Source of the DNA: Neckera pumila
Lineage: Eukaryota > Streptophyta > Bryopsida > Hypnales > Neckeraceae
Reading direction: 5' to 3'
NCBI GenBank assembly: GCA_963969595.1
Contig: OZ018409.1
Span: 31,509,282-31,573,281, forward strand
DNA length: 64,000 bases
The notes beneath the pieces were generated by a model, which saw nothing but the letters and a program-made list of their open reading frames with translations, was not told where the DNA came from and searched no databases. This document shows, piece by piece, positions 46,170-59,100 of this stretch (the stretch's first letter is position 1; each line of letters begins with the position of its first letter). A program made the translations under genes and the position numbers.

Positions 46170-48995
46170 GTTTACTATCTTCTTCAGGGTTGTTTGAATA
46201 AAGATTCATACTAGGGATGATGGCCAAAACCATATAGGAAATGGTTCAAGGTGAAAATGGCAGAACTAACATGGTTTTGGAGTGGACTCTACTAGAATAA
46301 CAAGAGTTTAATGCTTATTTGACAATCAATCTCTATATGGTGTAAAAAAATTGTCTAATATAAGGTGTTATTGGGAAGTGGTAGACAAATTATTACATTG
46401 TCTTATCATCTTTAAGAGATTGACACGTAACTACTTAGAAGCCCTAACATAAGGCTTGCATGTTTCAAATACATCAACTTGATGGGCAAACAAGTGGGCC
46501 AAGGACAAAAGACATATCATCTAAAGTTACATGGTTGGTGGATGGAATAAATGATTGATATGAAAAAATGTAGAATCCACACAAGGGTGAATGCAAGAAA
46601 CACTTAAAGCGTTTTGTCACACCCTAGTTTTTTATTTTATTTTGCCATAACTTTTGTGTTTTAGCTCCAAATGACTCAAAATTTATAGGAAAATTACTCA
46701 TAACCATTATACACCTTTTCCAATTTTTAAAGATTTTTCAAAAATAATTCATTATTTTAAAATAGCCCCAATAATTTCTCACAATAGGTGATTCAGGGTT
46801 TTTTTTCACTTTTGTTAATCCAAAAAACGAATTTTGAGCTGGAATTTGGGGAAAATGCTCTTCTAGTAGATTTATAGCTAGAATACAAAGGACTAAAAAG
46901 AATACTTATTTTTATGTGGTGTACAAGTCTACAAAGAGAGCTCTTTTCTGCATTTTTTTTCAAAGGTATGAAACATTATTTTGGTGCATTTTTTGGTCAA
47001 GATCCATCACCAAAAAGGTTTCTCAAATGGAAAATTTTTAGATTTTTTTTTAAAAAAAAACGCTATTTTTTTTAAATTAAAATGTCAAAAGTGGTATTAT
47101 CTTCACCGCTTTTAGGGTGAATTCTATGTCCAAAATTCTAGTAAAGAAAATACCACTTTTGACATTTTAAATTGTAAAAGATAGGGGTCTTTTTTTTTAA
47201 ATCTAAAGATTGTCCATTTGAGAAAACTTTTTGGTGATGGGTTTTGAACAAAATGCGCACCAAAATAATGTTTCATACCTTTGAAAAAAAATGCAGAAAG
47301 GAGCTCTCTTTGTAGACTTGTACACCACATAAAAATAAGCATTTTTAAAAATGTTTTAGACAATAGCTATAAGTCTACTAGAAGACCATTTTATCCAAAT
47401 TTTAGCTCAAAATTTGTTTTTGGGGGTTTAAGAAAGTGCAAAAAATCCCTAAATCACCCATTGTGAGAAATTGTTGGGGTTGTTTAAAAACAGTAAAGTA
47501 TTTTTGAAAAATCTTGAAAATTTGGTAAAGGTGTATAATAGTTATGAGTAGCTTCCCTATAAATTTTGAGTCATTTGAAGCTAAAACACAGAAGTTATGG
47601 CCAAAAAAAATCAAAAACTAGGGTGTGATAAAACGCAACAAATTGTACAAGTGTTTCTTGCATTCACCCACCAACAAATTGTGGTTGATGAGTCTATGGT
47701 GGATTCAAAGATCAATATTATCTGATAAGGCAATTGCCCATTTAAGCCCCTAGATAACTAGTTGGCATTCAATAAAATGGTCAACTTTTGACTAAGCCTC
47801 CTCAATAATTCCTATGTTCACTGGAATCATTCACATGGAATTGTGTATCCGATGTTACTTTTCTAAAAATATTCAATACAAAAACAAAGCCAAAATGAGC
47901 CCATGAGTTTATGAGCTCTTATTATAAGCTTTAGTCTAGTACATGCCAAAAAAATTAGTCTGTTTTTATTCAAAGTGTAGGCCAAAGCAAATGTTGTTGT
48001 CAAATATGTATGGACATTCTCAGTGTGTTGTGGAACAAACACGGAAGAAAATGAGGAAGGTTTTCTAAGAGTTCTAAACTTTACAAAAAAAATGGGCCTT
48101 ATAGAGGGCCATTTGACCTTTAGCCTCAATGCAAATATAGGAAAAATAAAAAAATAAAAAATTGAAAAATAACAAAAAAGATATTTTAAATCGCCAATTT
48201 GATGTGGCATAATTGGTGATCATGTGGACTCCTTATTTTTTATTTTTTAATAATTTTTTGGTTGTAATTGCACTACTACATATAGTCAAACGACCTACAA
48301 CAAGCCTGAAAGTTTTTCTAATGGCAGAAGGAAAAGAAAGTGCCAAAGAAGAAAGGGTGTGGGCATGCAAAGGATAATTGTGAAAGAATTCACTACCAAA
48401 TCGCATGGTGACATAGTGGCCTCATAGTGACAATGGACAATTTAGTTTTCACATTTATTTGACTTTCCTGCATAGAATTAATTGTTGGATATTAGAATAA
48501 TGGCAACAAGCATGCTTCCAAAAGACCACAAGTATGTGCCAAGATCTGTGTGGTATAAGAATTAAATGAAGAATATTGACATTAGGTGATCTGACTAGCG
48601 TACACAATTATTTGAAAAAATTGGATGCGTACTTTGGAAAGATAAAAATCGGCATTGCTATTGTCCATGATTTCCTAATTTCTACCCTAGAAAGAAATTG
48701 ATTGTATAGAAGAAGGTCAAAGGTGGAAGAACACCACAGGTCATCAACCCGATGCTTATGTTGTACCACCAAAATATGTAGGGGATTATCAATATGGAAC
48801 AGTTATGGGGCATGTATTCCACTATATCATAAAGCCACAAGTGGTAGCATCACTTGTTTCATTTTCTATTGCATACATGGATAGTCAATGCATGGATCAT
48901 CCATTCATTACTTGTTTCTATTTAAGCCACACTTGGCATTCCACTTGCACTTGGCTAAGAAATTGTCATCAAAGTAAGCAGGACAGAGTATGACC
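46170..48995 (+). pseudogene. Decayed piggyBac-like transposase relic
   Basis: Several frames, broken by stops and frameshifts, read like a piggyBac-family (DDE_Tnp_1_7) transposase in order. At 46300-46470: FNAYLTINLYM, then KKLSNIRCYWEVVDKLLHC, then LHVSNT, fitting the 'MG..KLP..R.YW' and 'LH..N' blocks. At about 47680: VVDESMVDSK, like the conserved DE block. At about 48428-48560: IVTMDN (like VTxDNFFTS), then MATSMLPKDHKYVP (like the ATGT.R.NR..P block). A 1.08-kb palindrome splits it at 46585-47669. No intact frame remains and the ends of the original transposon were not found. The assignment rests on remembered motif order. Confidence 0.55.
46585..47669. mobile_element. Foldback element, 1.08-kb palindrome
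   Basis: Left arm GGGTGAATGCAAGAAACACTT at 46585 pairs with AAGTGTTTCTTGCATTCACCC ending 47669. The pairing continues inward through GTCACACCCTAGTTTTT, TGACTCAAAATTTATAGG, CTCACAATAGGTGATT, GTGTACAAGTCTACAAAGAG and AATGTCAAAAGTGGTATT, almost to the centre near 47120. Arms are about 500 bp and roughly 80-90% complementary by eye. It interrupts the transposase relic and is noncoding. Confidence 0.85.
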
Positions 48996-49461
48996 TATTC
49001 TAAGTTCACACCAACCATACCAAAGATGTATGGTCCATGGCCCATATGAGAGTCCATAAAGAAGGGTCAATGTATTTGCAAAATGTGTTAGAAAAAATCA
49101 GCTCTCACATGTGTCTGAATTGTGGGGGTGGCTAGTTTTGCCATTGGAAATGACATGACTTTTGAAGAAGGGCTTCATCTCATTGGAAAAATTTACTTGT
49201 CTATATTTGTAAACTATAGTTAGTCATATACATGAATTTTTATTACTACAATTTGAAGGTACAAATGTTGAACTCATGAGAAATTTAGGACATGGGCATT
49301 TGCATGCTAAGATGCACATAATCCTAGGAAGTACAACCTTGTACTTAGATTGCACACTTGTACTAGATTTCACATTTACATGCTAGGATGTCAATCTTGA
49401 TTTAGAATGTTGTTGAATCTGACATAGTAACACCTCAAAAAAAGCCATTGCATTTGGAATG
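48996..49461. other. Intergenic AT-rich DNA
   Basis: No further transposase blocks and no other feature seen. Confidence 0.4.
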
Positions 49462-49755
49462 CACTACATGATTTTCAGCTGTTCTAAAGAGCCGTGAGTT
49501 CCCCAAAGCTCCCATGCTGTGATGACTGTCCTGTAGAGTTCCCGGCAGCTGTCAGACGTAGCCGAGAGATGACCACGTCAAAAAAATTGAATATTTTTTT
49601 TTTTTTTTTCTTGCATTTCAAGAACGATTTTTTTTTTTTTTTTTTTTTCTAAATTTTTTTTTGGGAACGGCGACGGGAACAGCGCCGACCAAGGAGAACT
49701 TGCGACAGGAACTGGCCCAAACGGCCCTCCAGAGCAAGCTGAATCTCATCTAATG
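49462..49755. mobile_element. MITE, CATTAG family, 294 bp
   Basis: The left end is CACTACATGATTTTCAGC and the right end GCTGAATCTCATCTAATG; these are inverted with several mismatches. It shares GACCACGTCA, long T tracts, GGGAAC blocks and AACGGCCCTCCAGAG with the copy at 115-398. It is GC-richer than its surroundings. Confidence 0.65.
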
Positions 49756-51346
49756 TGGGCAATATTTTTTAGCGAGAATTGCTATTCTTCACAACCTATA
49801 TTGGAAAACTACATCCATTCTATGAGCAATCAACTTTTACAACTCCTCAATCCAGAAGCTTTAAGCATTTGGATGCATACAAGCTCTTGGCAAGATCTTG
49901 GAAAACTTAGAGTTCATTTTTTTGAATTAGAACATGTGAAGGAAAAATCTAAAATCCAAGAACTTTCCCTCTTAGAGAATGTCCAAAAGTGTATAGGAGC
50001 ACCACAAAACCAAAAAATAACATAGTTTTGAATATTACTATGTAAGAAAATAAAGTACATATTTAGAAGCTAATAAAAAATAAAAGTAAAATCCAAAAAT
50101 ATTTATATAATCAAATTCTAGTAGCAAAATGCAATAACATCTTAAAAAAATCCTAAAAATCTTACCTTGAAATCATAGAAATGTCTACAATTAGTGTGCA
50201 CAATGTGGTGTGACAAATCAATTTTGGGAGATAGAAAGCTTCTTATAGAGCAAATGGAAATTTATTTTGATTTTTTCTCAATAAAAATGTGTGTGCATAA
50301 GAAAATTAACGGCAACCTTGAAATCAAGATTGTAAACCCATGCAAAGTTTCAAAGTTTCAAAAGTAGTACAAACTAATACAATATTACCAAAAACTTGGG
50401 ACACCATTGTGTGCAAATGCCCACGTATGCCAAGCAATGAAACTAAACAAAATTATAATATATGGAGAAGCAGGGAGAAAAGAAGGGGGCCGTAGGTCAA
50501 GGTTGTCTTTTCAAACGTGTTTTGTTCCATATTTGTCTTATAGGACATATATCAAACGGTGTCATATTGGATATATATCTAATATGCTCAAATATTCTAG
50601 ATATATTCTAAGATCTACTTATTAGACGTGAAACTTGTTGGACGTAAGTTGTTAGATGCTATGTTTGACAAAGTACTGTAATATCTGATAGGACAACCCT
50701 AAGTAGATCTAACTATGTGGATATGATCTATGATCATATTTCACAACTTTTCTTCAAAAAAAATTACTGAATTATTCTTCTAAGTTGCATTTTATAATAC
50801 ACCTTTTTCAATTTATATGTCCAATGGAAAATTTATATGTCCAATGGCTACCTATAGGGTTAATAATTGTTCCTAAGCAAGTTTGATCACTTTACAATCA
50901 TCCAACTTTAAAATTAGTTATAGCGCATGGCCCTTCAAATACTTGCTATGCAAATAACTTACTATGAGGTAAGTATATCAATCCATTTCAATTGCTAAGA
51001 AGATCTAACTCAAATTATCATCAAAGGTTGTAAGACCTAAAAATGACTCACAAATGGTCAAATAATGTTAAATTATATTGAAAAAGGAATTATTTCCATC
51101 CAGTCTTTTGTATACAACTTTAAATTATTTTCAAGTCTTAATAGTTAATAGTTAGATTTTAATTTCACAAAACAATATAAAGATAAAATAATATATATGT
51201 ATCGTGTACTTTTATACTTATGGCTTTTTGCTTCTAAATAAAACTAACAAAATGAAGCTTTCCTAATCAAATTTCTACTCCACTTGAAGATATTGAAAAA
51301 GTCATTGACATAAGTATTTTGTTGGTCTAAAATTCATTACTAACTA
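49756..51346. other. Intergenic AT-rich DNA
   Basis: A 90-codon frame at 49753-50025 has no recognised family. GGGTTAA near 50858 resembles a TTAA-family right end without a partner. Nothing else stands out. Confidence 0.35.
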
Positions 51347-51915
51347 CTCCCTCCGTCCCAAAATTATTGTCCCTTGAAAAACTTTTCTCAAGATTAAAGT
51401 GAAATTTGAGAATTTGGTAAAGTAATGAATGCAAACATGTAGATTAACTCTTGATTTACTCAACGGTTTGCAAAAACGGCAATATCAAGTTTAAAGTATG
51501 AACTACTTAAAGCGAGAAAATTGATGTTGTAAATTCATATGATAAATTGCCCGCTAGCTTATGATTTTCCACCAAAAATGAATACTGAACATAGCAATGC
51601 ATTGTTTTCCATCTTGTCTTTGTACCCCATGAAGATTTCGTGAAGATAATTTACGATTAGATTTTTCTTAAGCAGCTTGTGAACAACTTATTATAAGCAG
51701 CTTGGGTAACTAAATGACTATTTCATGAATTGTGTCTTCGTTGAATTGACATTGACTATTTCGTAAATTGTATCTTCATCTAATTGAAACTCTTATTGTG
51801 ATATACTGACTATTTCATGAATTTCATCTTCATATAACTAAATTTGAAGTAGTGGACAATCATTTCTGGACATCTATTTTTAAAAAGATGGACAATCAAT
51901 TTGGGACGGAGGGAG
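51347..51915. mobile_element. Stowaway-like MITE (Tc1/mariner type), 569 bp
   Basis: Left end CTCCCTCCGTCCCAAAATTA and right end CAATTTGGGACGGAGGGAG are the classic plant Stowaway termini, and TA flanks both sides (51345-51346 and 51916-51917). The interior repeats GACTATTTCRTGAATTG-TCTTCAT about three times. It is longer than most Stowaway elements and noncoding. Confidence 0.88.
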
Positions 51916-51917
51916 TA

Positions 51918-53127
51918 CAATTTTTAAATATAGAATAAATAAAATATTTTATATTAAAACATACCTCCATTGTACAAAAATTGAATTGTATTTCATTTCC
52001 AAGTTTTAACTTCATCAGAAATTAGAAATTGGATGGAAAAATAAATATTGGTTGCGGAGAGCCATCCAGCTATAGAATACTTCAACCACCTGCTACATCA
52101 AGCCAATACATTCACTTGTAATTTTAAAAGTTTCCCAATTGCATCCCTATCTACATCTACCCAAGCCAAGTACGGAGACATATGCATTGTTGACCCGCTA
52201 CCCTATCTACATCTACCCCAACCATCATTTCAGCCCCCCAATGGGTCCATAATGGGTAGTCTTACTTTATAGGAACACCATCCTCAGATGCTTAAGGTGC
52301 ACATACCTTAAGCATCTAAGCATTTAGACAGTATTAAGGTGCACATACCTTCTTGCATAATCAAAGATCAGCACTAAAGTTGAAAAAAAATGCGAACACA
52401 CGATAAAGTACCTCCGTTGAACGTCAAAAAAACTGCATGACTTGAGTCAAAATATTACACATGGGAACATCAACGTAGCACTAACTAGAGTTACATTGGG
52501 CAAGGTGGGTCTAACAGTTGTGTAAAACCTGCAAAAAACGGTCTCTCAACACTGGAAGCTCAAAATTTCCGACATTCCCTCTACACTGAGCTCCACATAC
52601 TCGGAAGTTGAAAGAAAATATACTACGGTTTCTTAGTCCTGGTGATGGAGGTTACGTGATGATCTTAAATTGCAAACAAGGCAGGAGTAGACTCCCTCAA
52701 CATGCCTCCAAATCAGCCTGCCGAAGTACAAGTGTTAAGTTAGGAGCAGGACAATTAGGGGCACAAAATGTAATTTGCAAAGTAAAGCTTAATCTTCTAA
52801 ATCCACAACGTCAGAATCCCCTATTGCCTAGAAACCATTCTCTTCTGAGACCATTATCGTGATAGCCATTTTGACTGTTAACACTGGAGCCCTACAGCAA
52901 CCAACAATAAGGGAGAACCCCAAGTACTGTAGCACATCAGAATCCATTGAAAAGAACTTACCAGGGAAGCTCGCATGGCGAGTGGTACCTCTGTGGCACT
53001 CCACCCAAAAGTCTTCCAGCAACAACAGGTCTCCAGAGGTCGCACTTAGAATTTTCTTACAGGGTATCAGCCCCTTTTGTTGCTACCAAACCCAAAATAA
53101 TGACAGAGTATCTTGACAATGTACGCC
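51918..53127. other. Intergenic DNA and UPF2 3' flank
   Basis: There is a hairpin at 52286-52317 (AGATGCTTAAGGT, six-base loop, complement), and the string AAGGTGCACATACCTT recurs at 52329. The last few hundred bases before 53128 are probably the UPF2 3' UTR on the minus strand. No other gene is recognised. Confidence 0.45.
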
Positions 53128-56100
53128 TTATCGCCGTCTTCCAGCTGCAATAGGACGTCTCTGCCTCGCTGTATTTCCTACTCTGCCGCCCCCGTCTCCC
53201 CAATGTCCCCCACCCCTGCCACGGCCCAACCCAGGCGGCCCTTGGTGCGCGGCCCAGTTCATAGGCTGCGGGGCAGTGCCTGCCCGATCCTCTTCATCCC
53301 TCTCATTGTACTCCAACACTAGTCGCTTAATATCTTGTTTCTCCTCCAGTTCCGCGGCTTCCTTCTGCTTAGTACTAAGAACAAGAGAACAATCACGCGG
53401 AATGCGGAGCTGTTTCGTCTGTTGTTTGTTACCTTTCTTTACTAAAACTCGAAACTGGACACTAGTTCCACTCATTTGATCATCCACAACCTCGTCGCCA
53501 GACTCGATGTCAGTGCCTCCACCACGGCCATGATCCTTGGAATCGAATAGGTTGAGAGGTATTGTCATGTTCAGGGCTGGGCGAGATCGCATTTCGAGTT
53601 TTCGAGAATCTATGCTTTCTTGCATAAGAGCACGATATTCACGATCAAATTCGGCTTCTTCAGCAGGGTCGGACTCTGGAATCTTCTTCTGCATCACCTT
53701 GACTTTCTCTTCTTCCTCTGAACCTGCAGTATCGGCTCCACCTTCCAGCTCCTCTGCTTCCAACTCATCATCACCTGCAAAGGTACAGATGAATATAATG
53801 AACAAAAACAGCTAAAGATAAGCAAAACTTCATGTAACTCGAGAGAAGATGGAGACAACAGACCAGTAACTTTTCAAAATCTCATCTCTTGTAGATTAGC
53901 CCCTTCAGAAATTGGCAAATACTCACAGAACTGCCAAAAATGAGCATTCTCTATGAAAGGGTTATAAATCAAATTTTATTCACATTTTGGAATTTGTAAC
54001 TGTTCGATCTCAATCTTGACTAGCATCAGGGTCACATATAAAAAAAACTCGGGTCTAGGGGCAATGTATGTGTGAGAACAAAGCTTGTAAAGTGGAGCAA
54101 AATGTTTTTGGCTGGACTGCCTGGGATTTTGACAATGTGGCTTTGTTGGGCTTTCGAGCCCCATATAACTCAAATGGTTTGTGCAAGGAAGATTTAAGGA
54201 CTTCAAATTTCAGTACAGTCTCAAGTTAAGAAGATTTTCAAAGCAATATGATGTTGCACTCAAGTCAAGAAGAAGTAAAGCGAAATGATGTTGAAAGCCC
54301 GAGTTGCCCGTACTGAGTTGCGTGCTGAGTTGGGGCTCAAAACTATTTTAAACGCAAAACTATTTTTTGAACCTTTGGATCTTCATAAGACTTAGATTCC
54401 CTAAGAGTTCGTTTGATTCCCTAATCCCAGAAAAACTTGAAGAAAGAAACCCAGTATTACTTCATTTAAGCTGCCCAAGTTTATCAAAACCCATTTCGGC
54501 TTGCAAGGAGCTTTAGGGGTTCAGCCGACGAAACAGTGCGACTCGAACTCAAAGTAGTTTCCCATTCCTACCTTCATCGTCATGAAATGCATACTTGTCT
54601 TCTTCCAGTTCCTCCTCTTCCTCCTGGCCATCAGCCTCCATACTACCACTTTCTGTCTCAGATTCGCTATCTCCATCGTCCGCCAATCCTGTTCCATGAA
54701 CTCCTGCAGCTCTTGTTCCAAGTGGTGCAGCTCCAGTATTCTGTGCATCCTTACCATATTCCGATCCTTGATTGTGGGCATGCACCTCCCCATCTGTTTG
54801 TGTTGTCGTATTTGAGGGACGAGAATTGCGCTCCTTCTCAGAAGCTGCTAAGTTCCGATCAACCTCTTCTAACTCGAGTAACGCTTGATTGGCCTCGTCA
54901 TAGGTAGCATAACGTACCATCTTTGGACGAAGATCTGCGAATAGATCCTGTAAACAATAATACATCGTCATACTTCAAGTAATGCTTTCCCCTCCCCACC
55001 CGCAGTAATTTCACACCTTACGACATTGTTAAATCAAGTCGTTAAAGCAATACTATTTGCAAGACAAAAGAAAAAATTTGCAGTATAGTTACATGAAAAC
55101 CAGGAGGAAAGGTGTTATGATCATTGCTGTACTACCTGAAGGTCAAATTCCACGTCCAAAGGAATGACTCCCTTACTAAGAACGTATCTTTGAAAATAGA
55201 GTAGAAATCGATCAAGCCGGCGCTTAGATGAACCTCGATCAAAGAATTGTCCACATGTCTCAAGAAGCGTGATGACCATCCGCAGTCGAAAGCAGTCTTC
55301 TGGAGGGTCCAGTACATCTTGCTGGATCGCACATACAAAAGTGAAGGGGTAAGAACAAATGAAGATCCTTGCAAGTTGTACACATATGGAATCTCCGATA
55401 TGAATGTTGCCAATAGAACGACAACAGATAATACTAAATCGGAAAATCTTTCAAATTGCAATCAATGCAGAACATAATTAAACAGAATTCATACTCGAAT
55501 CCTCTAAGGATATTTATCAGCATTGTTTTGAACATTGCAGGAGCACATATACTAGACTTTAAACACTGTCAGTGCAGGCAAGGTAGACTGCTATAACGAT
55601 TATAATAATTCAGGAACAAAGCTGCTGGAGAACACTACGAAACAGACCGATGAACCTAAAAGGCTGAAAAAAAGCATGTTTACAACTTCACGGTTGCAAT
55701 TTAGGATCCTGGAAACTCGTGATATAAATTCAAACGTATGTTGTTCCAATACTCCCATCAATTAATGTACTGTAAAGTAAGGGAACTCTGAAAACGGAGC
55801 TATTTACCTCTGAAGTCCCATGACCAAAACCAATGATCAGATATAAAGTATCAAAGATGACAGGAGAGTCAATGAGGCGGTAGCTATAAAGTTCTCCAAG
55901 AAATCTCATGTACGCAATGCGTCGCTGTTGCATTCCGTATTCGTTCAACTCCAGACCAACTCTAATAGCTTCCAGAACCTGGAATCATGTACTAGGATTA
56001 GCGATCTATCTTGATTATCCGTGCAACAAATCGCGAAAAAAGATTGATGCCACTTAGCACTAATGTAACGTGACGGCTTTGACAGTTGGATAATCATTAC

Positions 56101-59100
56101 CTCATCAACCACAGCAACTGCAAACGCATCATGATATCGGCTTAGACCAGCAGTTAAAGAGGCTATTAAGTGAACTTGACTATATTTTCCTTTGTAGACC
56201 TTCATGAAGCACTTCAACAAATATGATTCACACTCGCTCCATGGAAGCTTTCTCAATTGCCGAAGAACTCGCTCAATTGTGGTTTTATCAAGATCTGCAA
56301 ACAGCAGCTTCCGGATGTACTGCAAAGCATGGTGTGAAAATGAGTATCGACGCTTTCGGTAAGTATTTGCATTATGAACCAAATCCAATGTAAACCGAAC
56401 AAGCAAATGACGCAAAGAGTAGGTAGATGTTTTTCAACCTGATGTAAAGGTGGGCGAACTTTAGAGACACGAGCAGACCTCTCAGGGGGCTTGCACTGGT
56501 AATAAGCATTCTCTACAAGAGTACTATGTCGAGCATCCAGATTCTTGACATTCTTGAGGCGCATTATGATCTCTAGCATATTTCCCATACGTAAGGATGT
56601 CTCTGGAAACCGATATAGGAAGCGCCCACAAGTTTCTAGCAAGTTGCACGCCACATCAATATTGTGGTGTGTGAAATCGTCTAAACATGACTGAAAAGCA
56701 CACGCATTATTATTAGAGAAAGCAAAACACTAACTTGCAATGTATGGTATTGAGAGGGTCCGCTCTTGTAAAATTCAAAGACAAAAAGGTTGCAAACTTA
56801 TCGAACACGGGACATAAATTCTGGATGCATGGGGGAAATTGCCGCTTAATATAGTCAGAATGAACGTTCAGTCATACTATTGGCCAAACTAGAACAAGAT
56901 TAACACTGACTTTGAACTTTAGTGACGCACCTTCAAACAGCTGAATACGAGGCCAGGAGATGCCACCTTGAACTTTGCAAGTTCACCTAAGAAACGGATA
57001 TTCCTAATCTTGGTCTCAATGTTCATTTGGTCCTACATAGCATTGTCAAGTCAAGAGTAAACCATGAGTATCATCTGCCAGTCGTTGAAGTTAAATGTCT
57101 CAGGGAGAATATGGCACTGGAGTTACACGCTTGCACTTCCCAGCTGCTGCTCAAATTTTACGAATAATAAGAGAATCACACATAGATAAGAAAACTATCA
57201 TAAGCATTCCTTTGAACCTTGCAAACACAATCGAGAACGCCTAAATTCCTACCTAGATTCAAATCTATCAATCAAGAATGTTCCGAGCATCCACGCCATT
57301 ATCGTGCTAAGCAATCTCAAGAAAAGAAATTGGACATCATACCTTCTTGTTCATTAGAAAATTAAATTCTTCTTCAAGTAATTGTAGAATCATAGGGGCT
57401 ACATCCTTCATGCATGTAGACAGCGTGGCGATCATTCGAGAATAATATGGAATAAGCTCCAAAGAACTTCGAGGGACATTGAAAAGAGTGCGCACAAGCT
57501 TCTTTCGGCTGCTCTTTGAGTTCAAATAGCAGAAATCTACCTGCTCAGAGATGAGATATCCATGAGGACAAAACTGAGAATACACAAATAGAATTCAGCT
57601 CTACCCTTTCAAAACAGCGTTGAAATATCGTCAGAGGACGGTACCCTCTTACAGACTTCAAATCTCAAAAACATTAGAGCTTGAAAAGGAATACCGTGAG
57701 TTGGTCGATGAGGTCTCGACTAACACAGCCAGGGAGCCTTTGAAGAAGACTGTCAAGACTAGCACCTTCAACACCCTTCACTTTCTCCTTCTCAGTTTCT
57801 TTGTCCAACTTTTTTTCTCCATCCTTGCCTTTCTCTTTCAGCTTCTCCTTCTCTGGATCCCGAGTTCTATCTTTGTCATCCTTGTCTTTATCTTTGGGCT
57901 TCTCAGTAGCAGAAGAAGTTGATTTATCGTCTAGTGCTGTTGGTAATGTTTCCAACGCTTGAGTCTCTGTTTCCAGAATCACATCAGGAGTTTCCGCTAC
58001 TGGACCAGCAGTCTGCTCAGGTTCCTGTCAACAAAGAATCGATGACGATCATACTAGGACAGAAGACCTTTTCACACCAACTAAGTAACGTAAATCTTAC
58101 TAGATGCAGAACCACATCAGGATATAATATGAAGAGGACAAAGAGGATGCACACTCACCACTTGTTCTGCAGCCTTTTGCGGAGCTTCTGCAACCCCCTT
58201 CGGTTCAGACTCTCCGAGTAAAACAGCGGGGACAAACGCACTAGCAACACGTGGAAGTTCCATCATCAGGACGACACAATACAAATTCGACATATTTTAT
58301 ACACAAACCCTACACCAACCCTGCGAATCGGCTATTATAGCAAAATTTGAGGAACAATGAGGCAAAAAATCATTGGATCATTTGTCATTATAAAGTTGTT
58401 AAACCAGCTGATGAATCCAAAGAAAGGAAGTAAAGAGGTAAAGAAAATATGTACCGTAGATCAGGCAGGCTTTCATAGAAGGAGCGTGTATCTTCATCAT
58501 CCCAAATAGGCTCTGGAGAAGCAGGCTCCTTTCCAGCCACTTGGGAGGCCCCATCGTCTCCAGAAGTAACACGGGTAGTGTGGCCATCTTCCGGCGTCAC
58601 TGGAGGCTGCGTATCCATTGCTTCTGCCAAACTTCGCAAAGGAAAGTCACGACTAATCAAAATCAGACAAATCAAGAAAACGCAAAACTCGGAAGTAAAG
58701 AAGAACATTAAATGCATGCTTAAACAAGCTCAGCTCCACTGCTGACTGTTTAAGACTGCTCTACAGCGACTGAAAATAGAGGCTTACGAAGAGATATTGC
58801 GGAAGAGGTGCTCATAAGACTTTCGAAGTTTTTCATAAGCAGCAGCATTTTCCTCACTTAGCTCTCCCTTAGCATTGAGCATTCGTGCATTCTCTAATTC
58901 CAATTGCCGCAACGCCTGTCACAATTCACACAGGCCACAGAAGTTGTAATTACAGCCCCACATATACATAGGAGACGATCCAAACCTTCTTTTTCTTCTG
59001 ATGATTCAAGATCAAGAAAGTTGACGAAATATTATGAGCTCAGCCTGAGGATGGTACTTACAACAAAAATAGTACCATCACAAAAGGATATATATGAGAG

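Noticed and set aside
49589..49660. Long T tracts considered as the tail of a retroposed SINE
   Set aside because: They are internal to a CATTAG-family MITE with matching ends on both sides; no Pol III promoter boxes seen.
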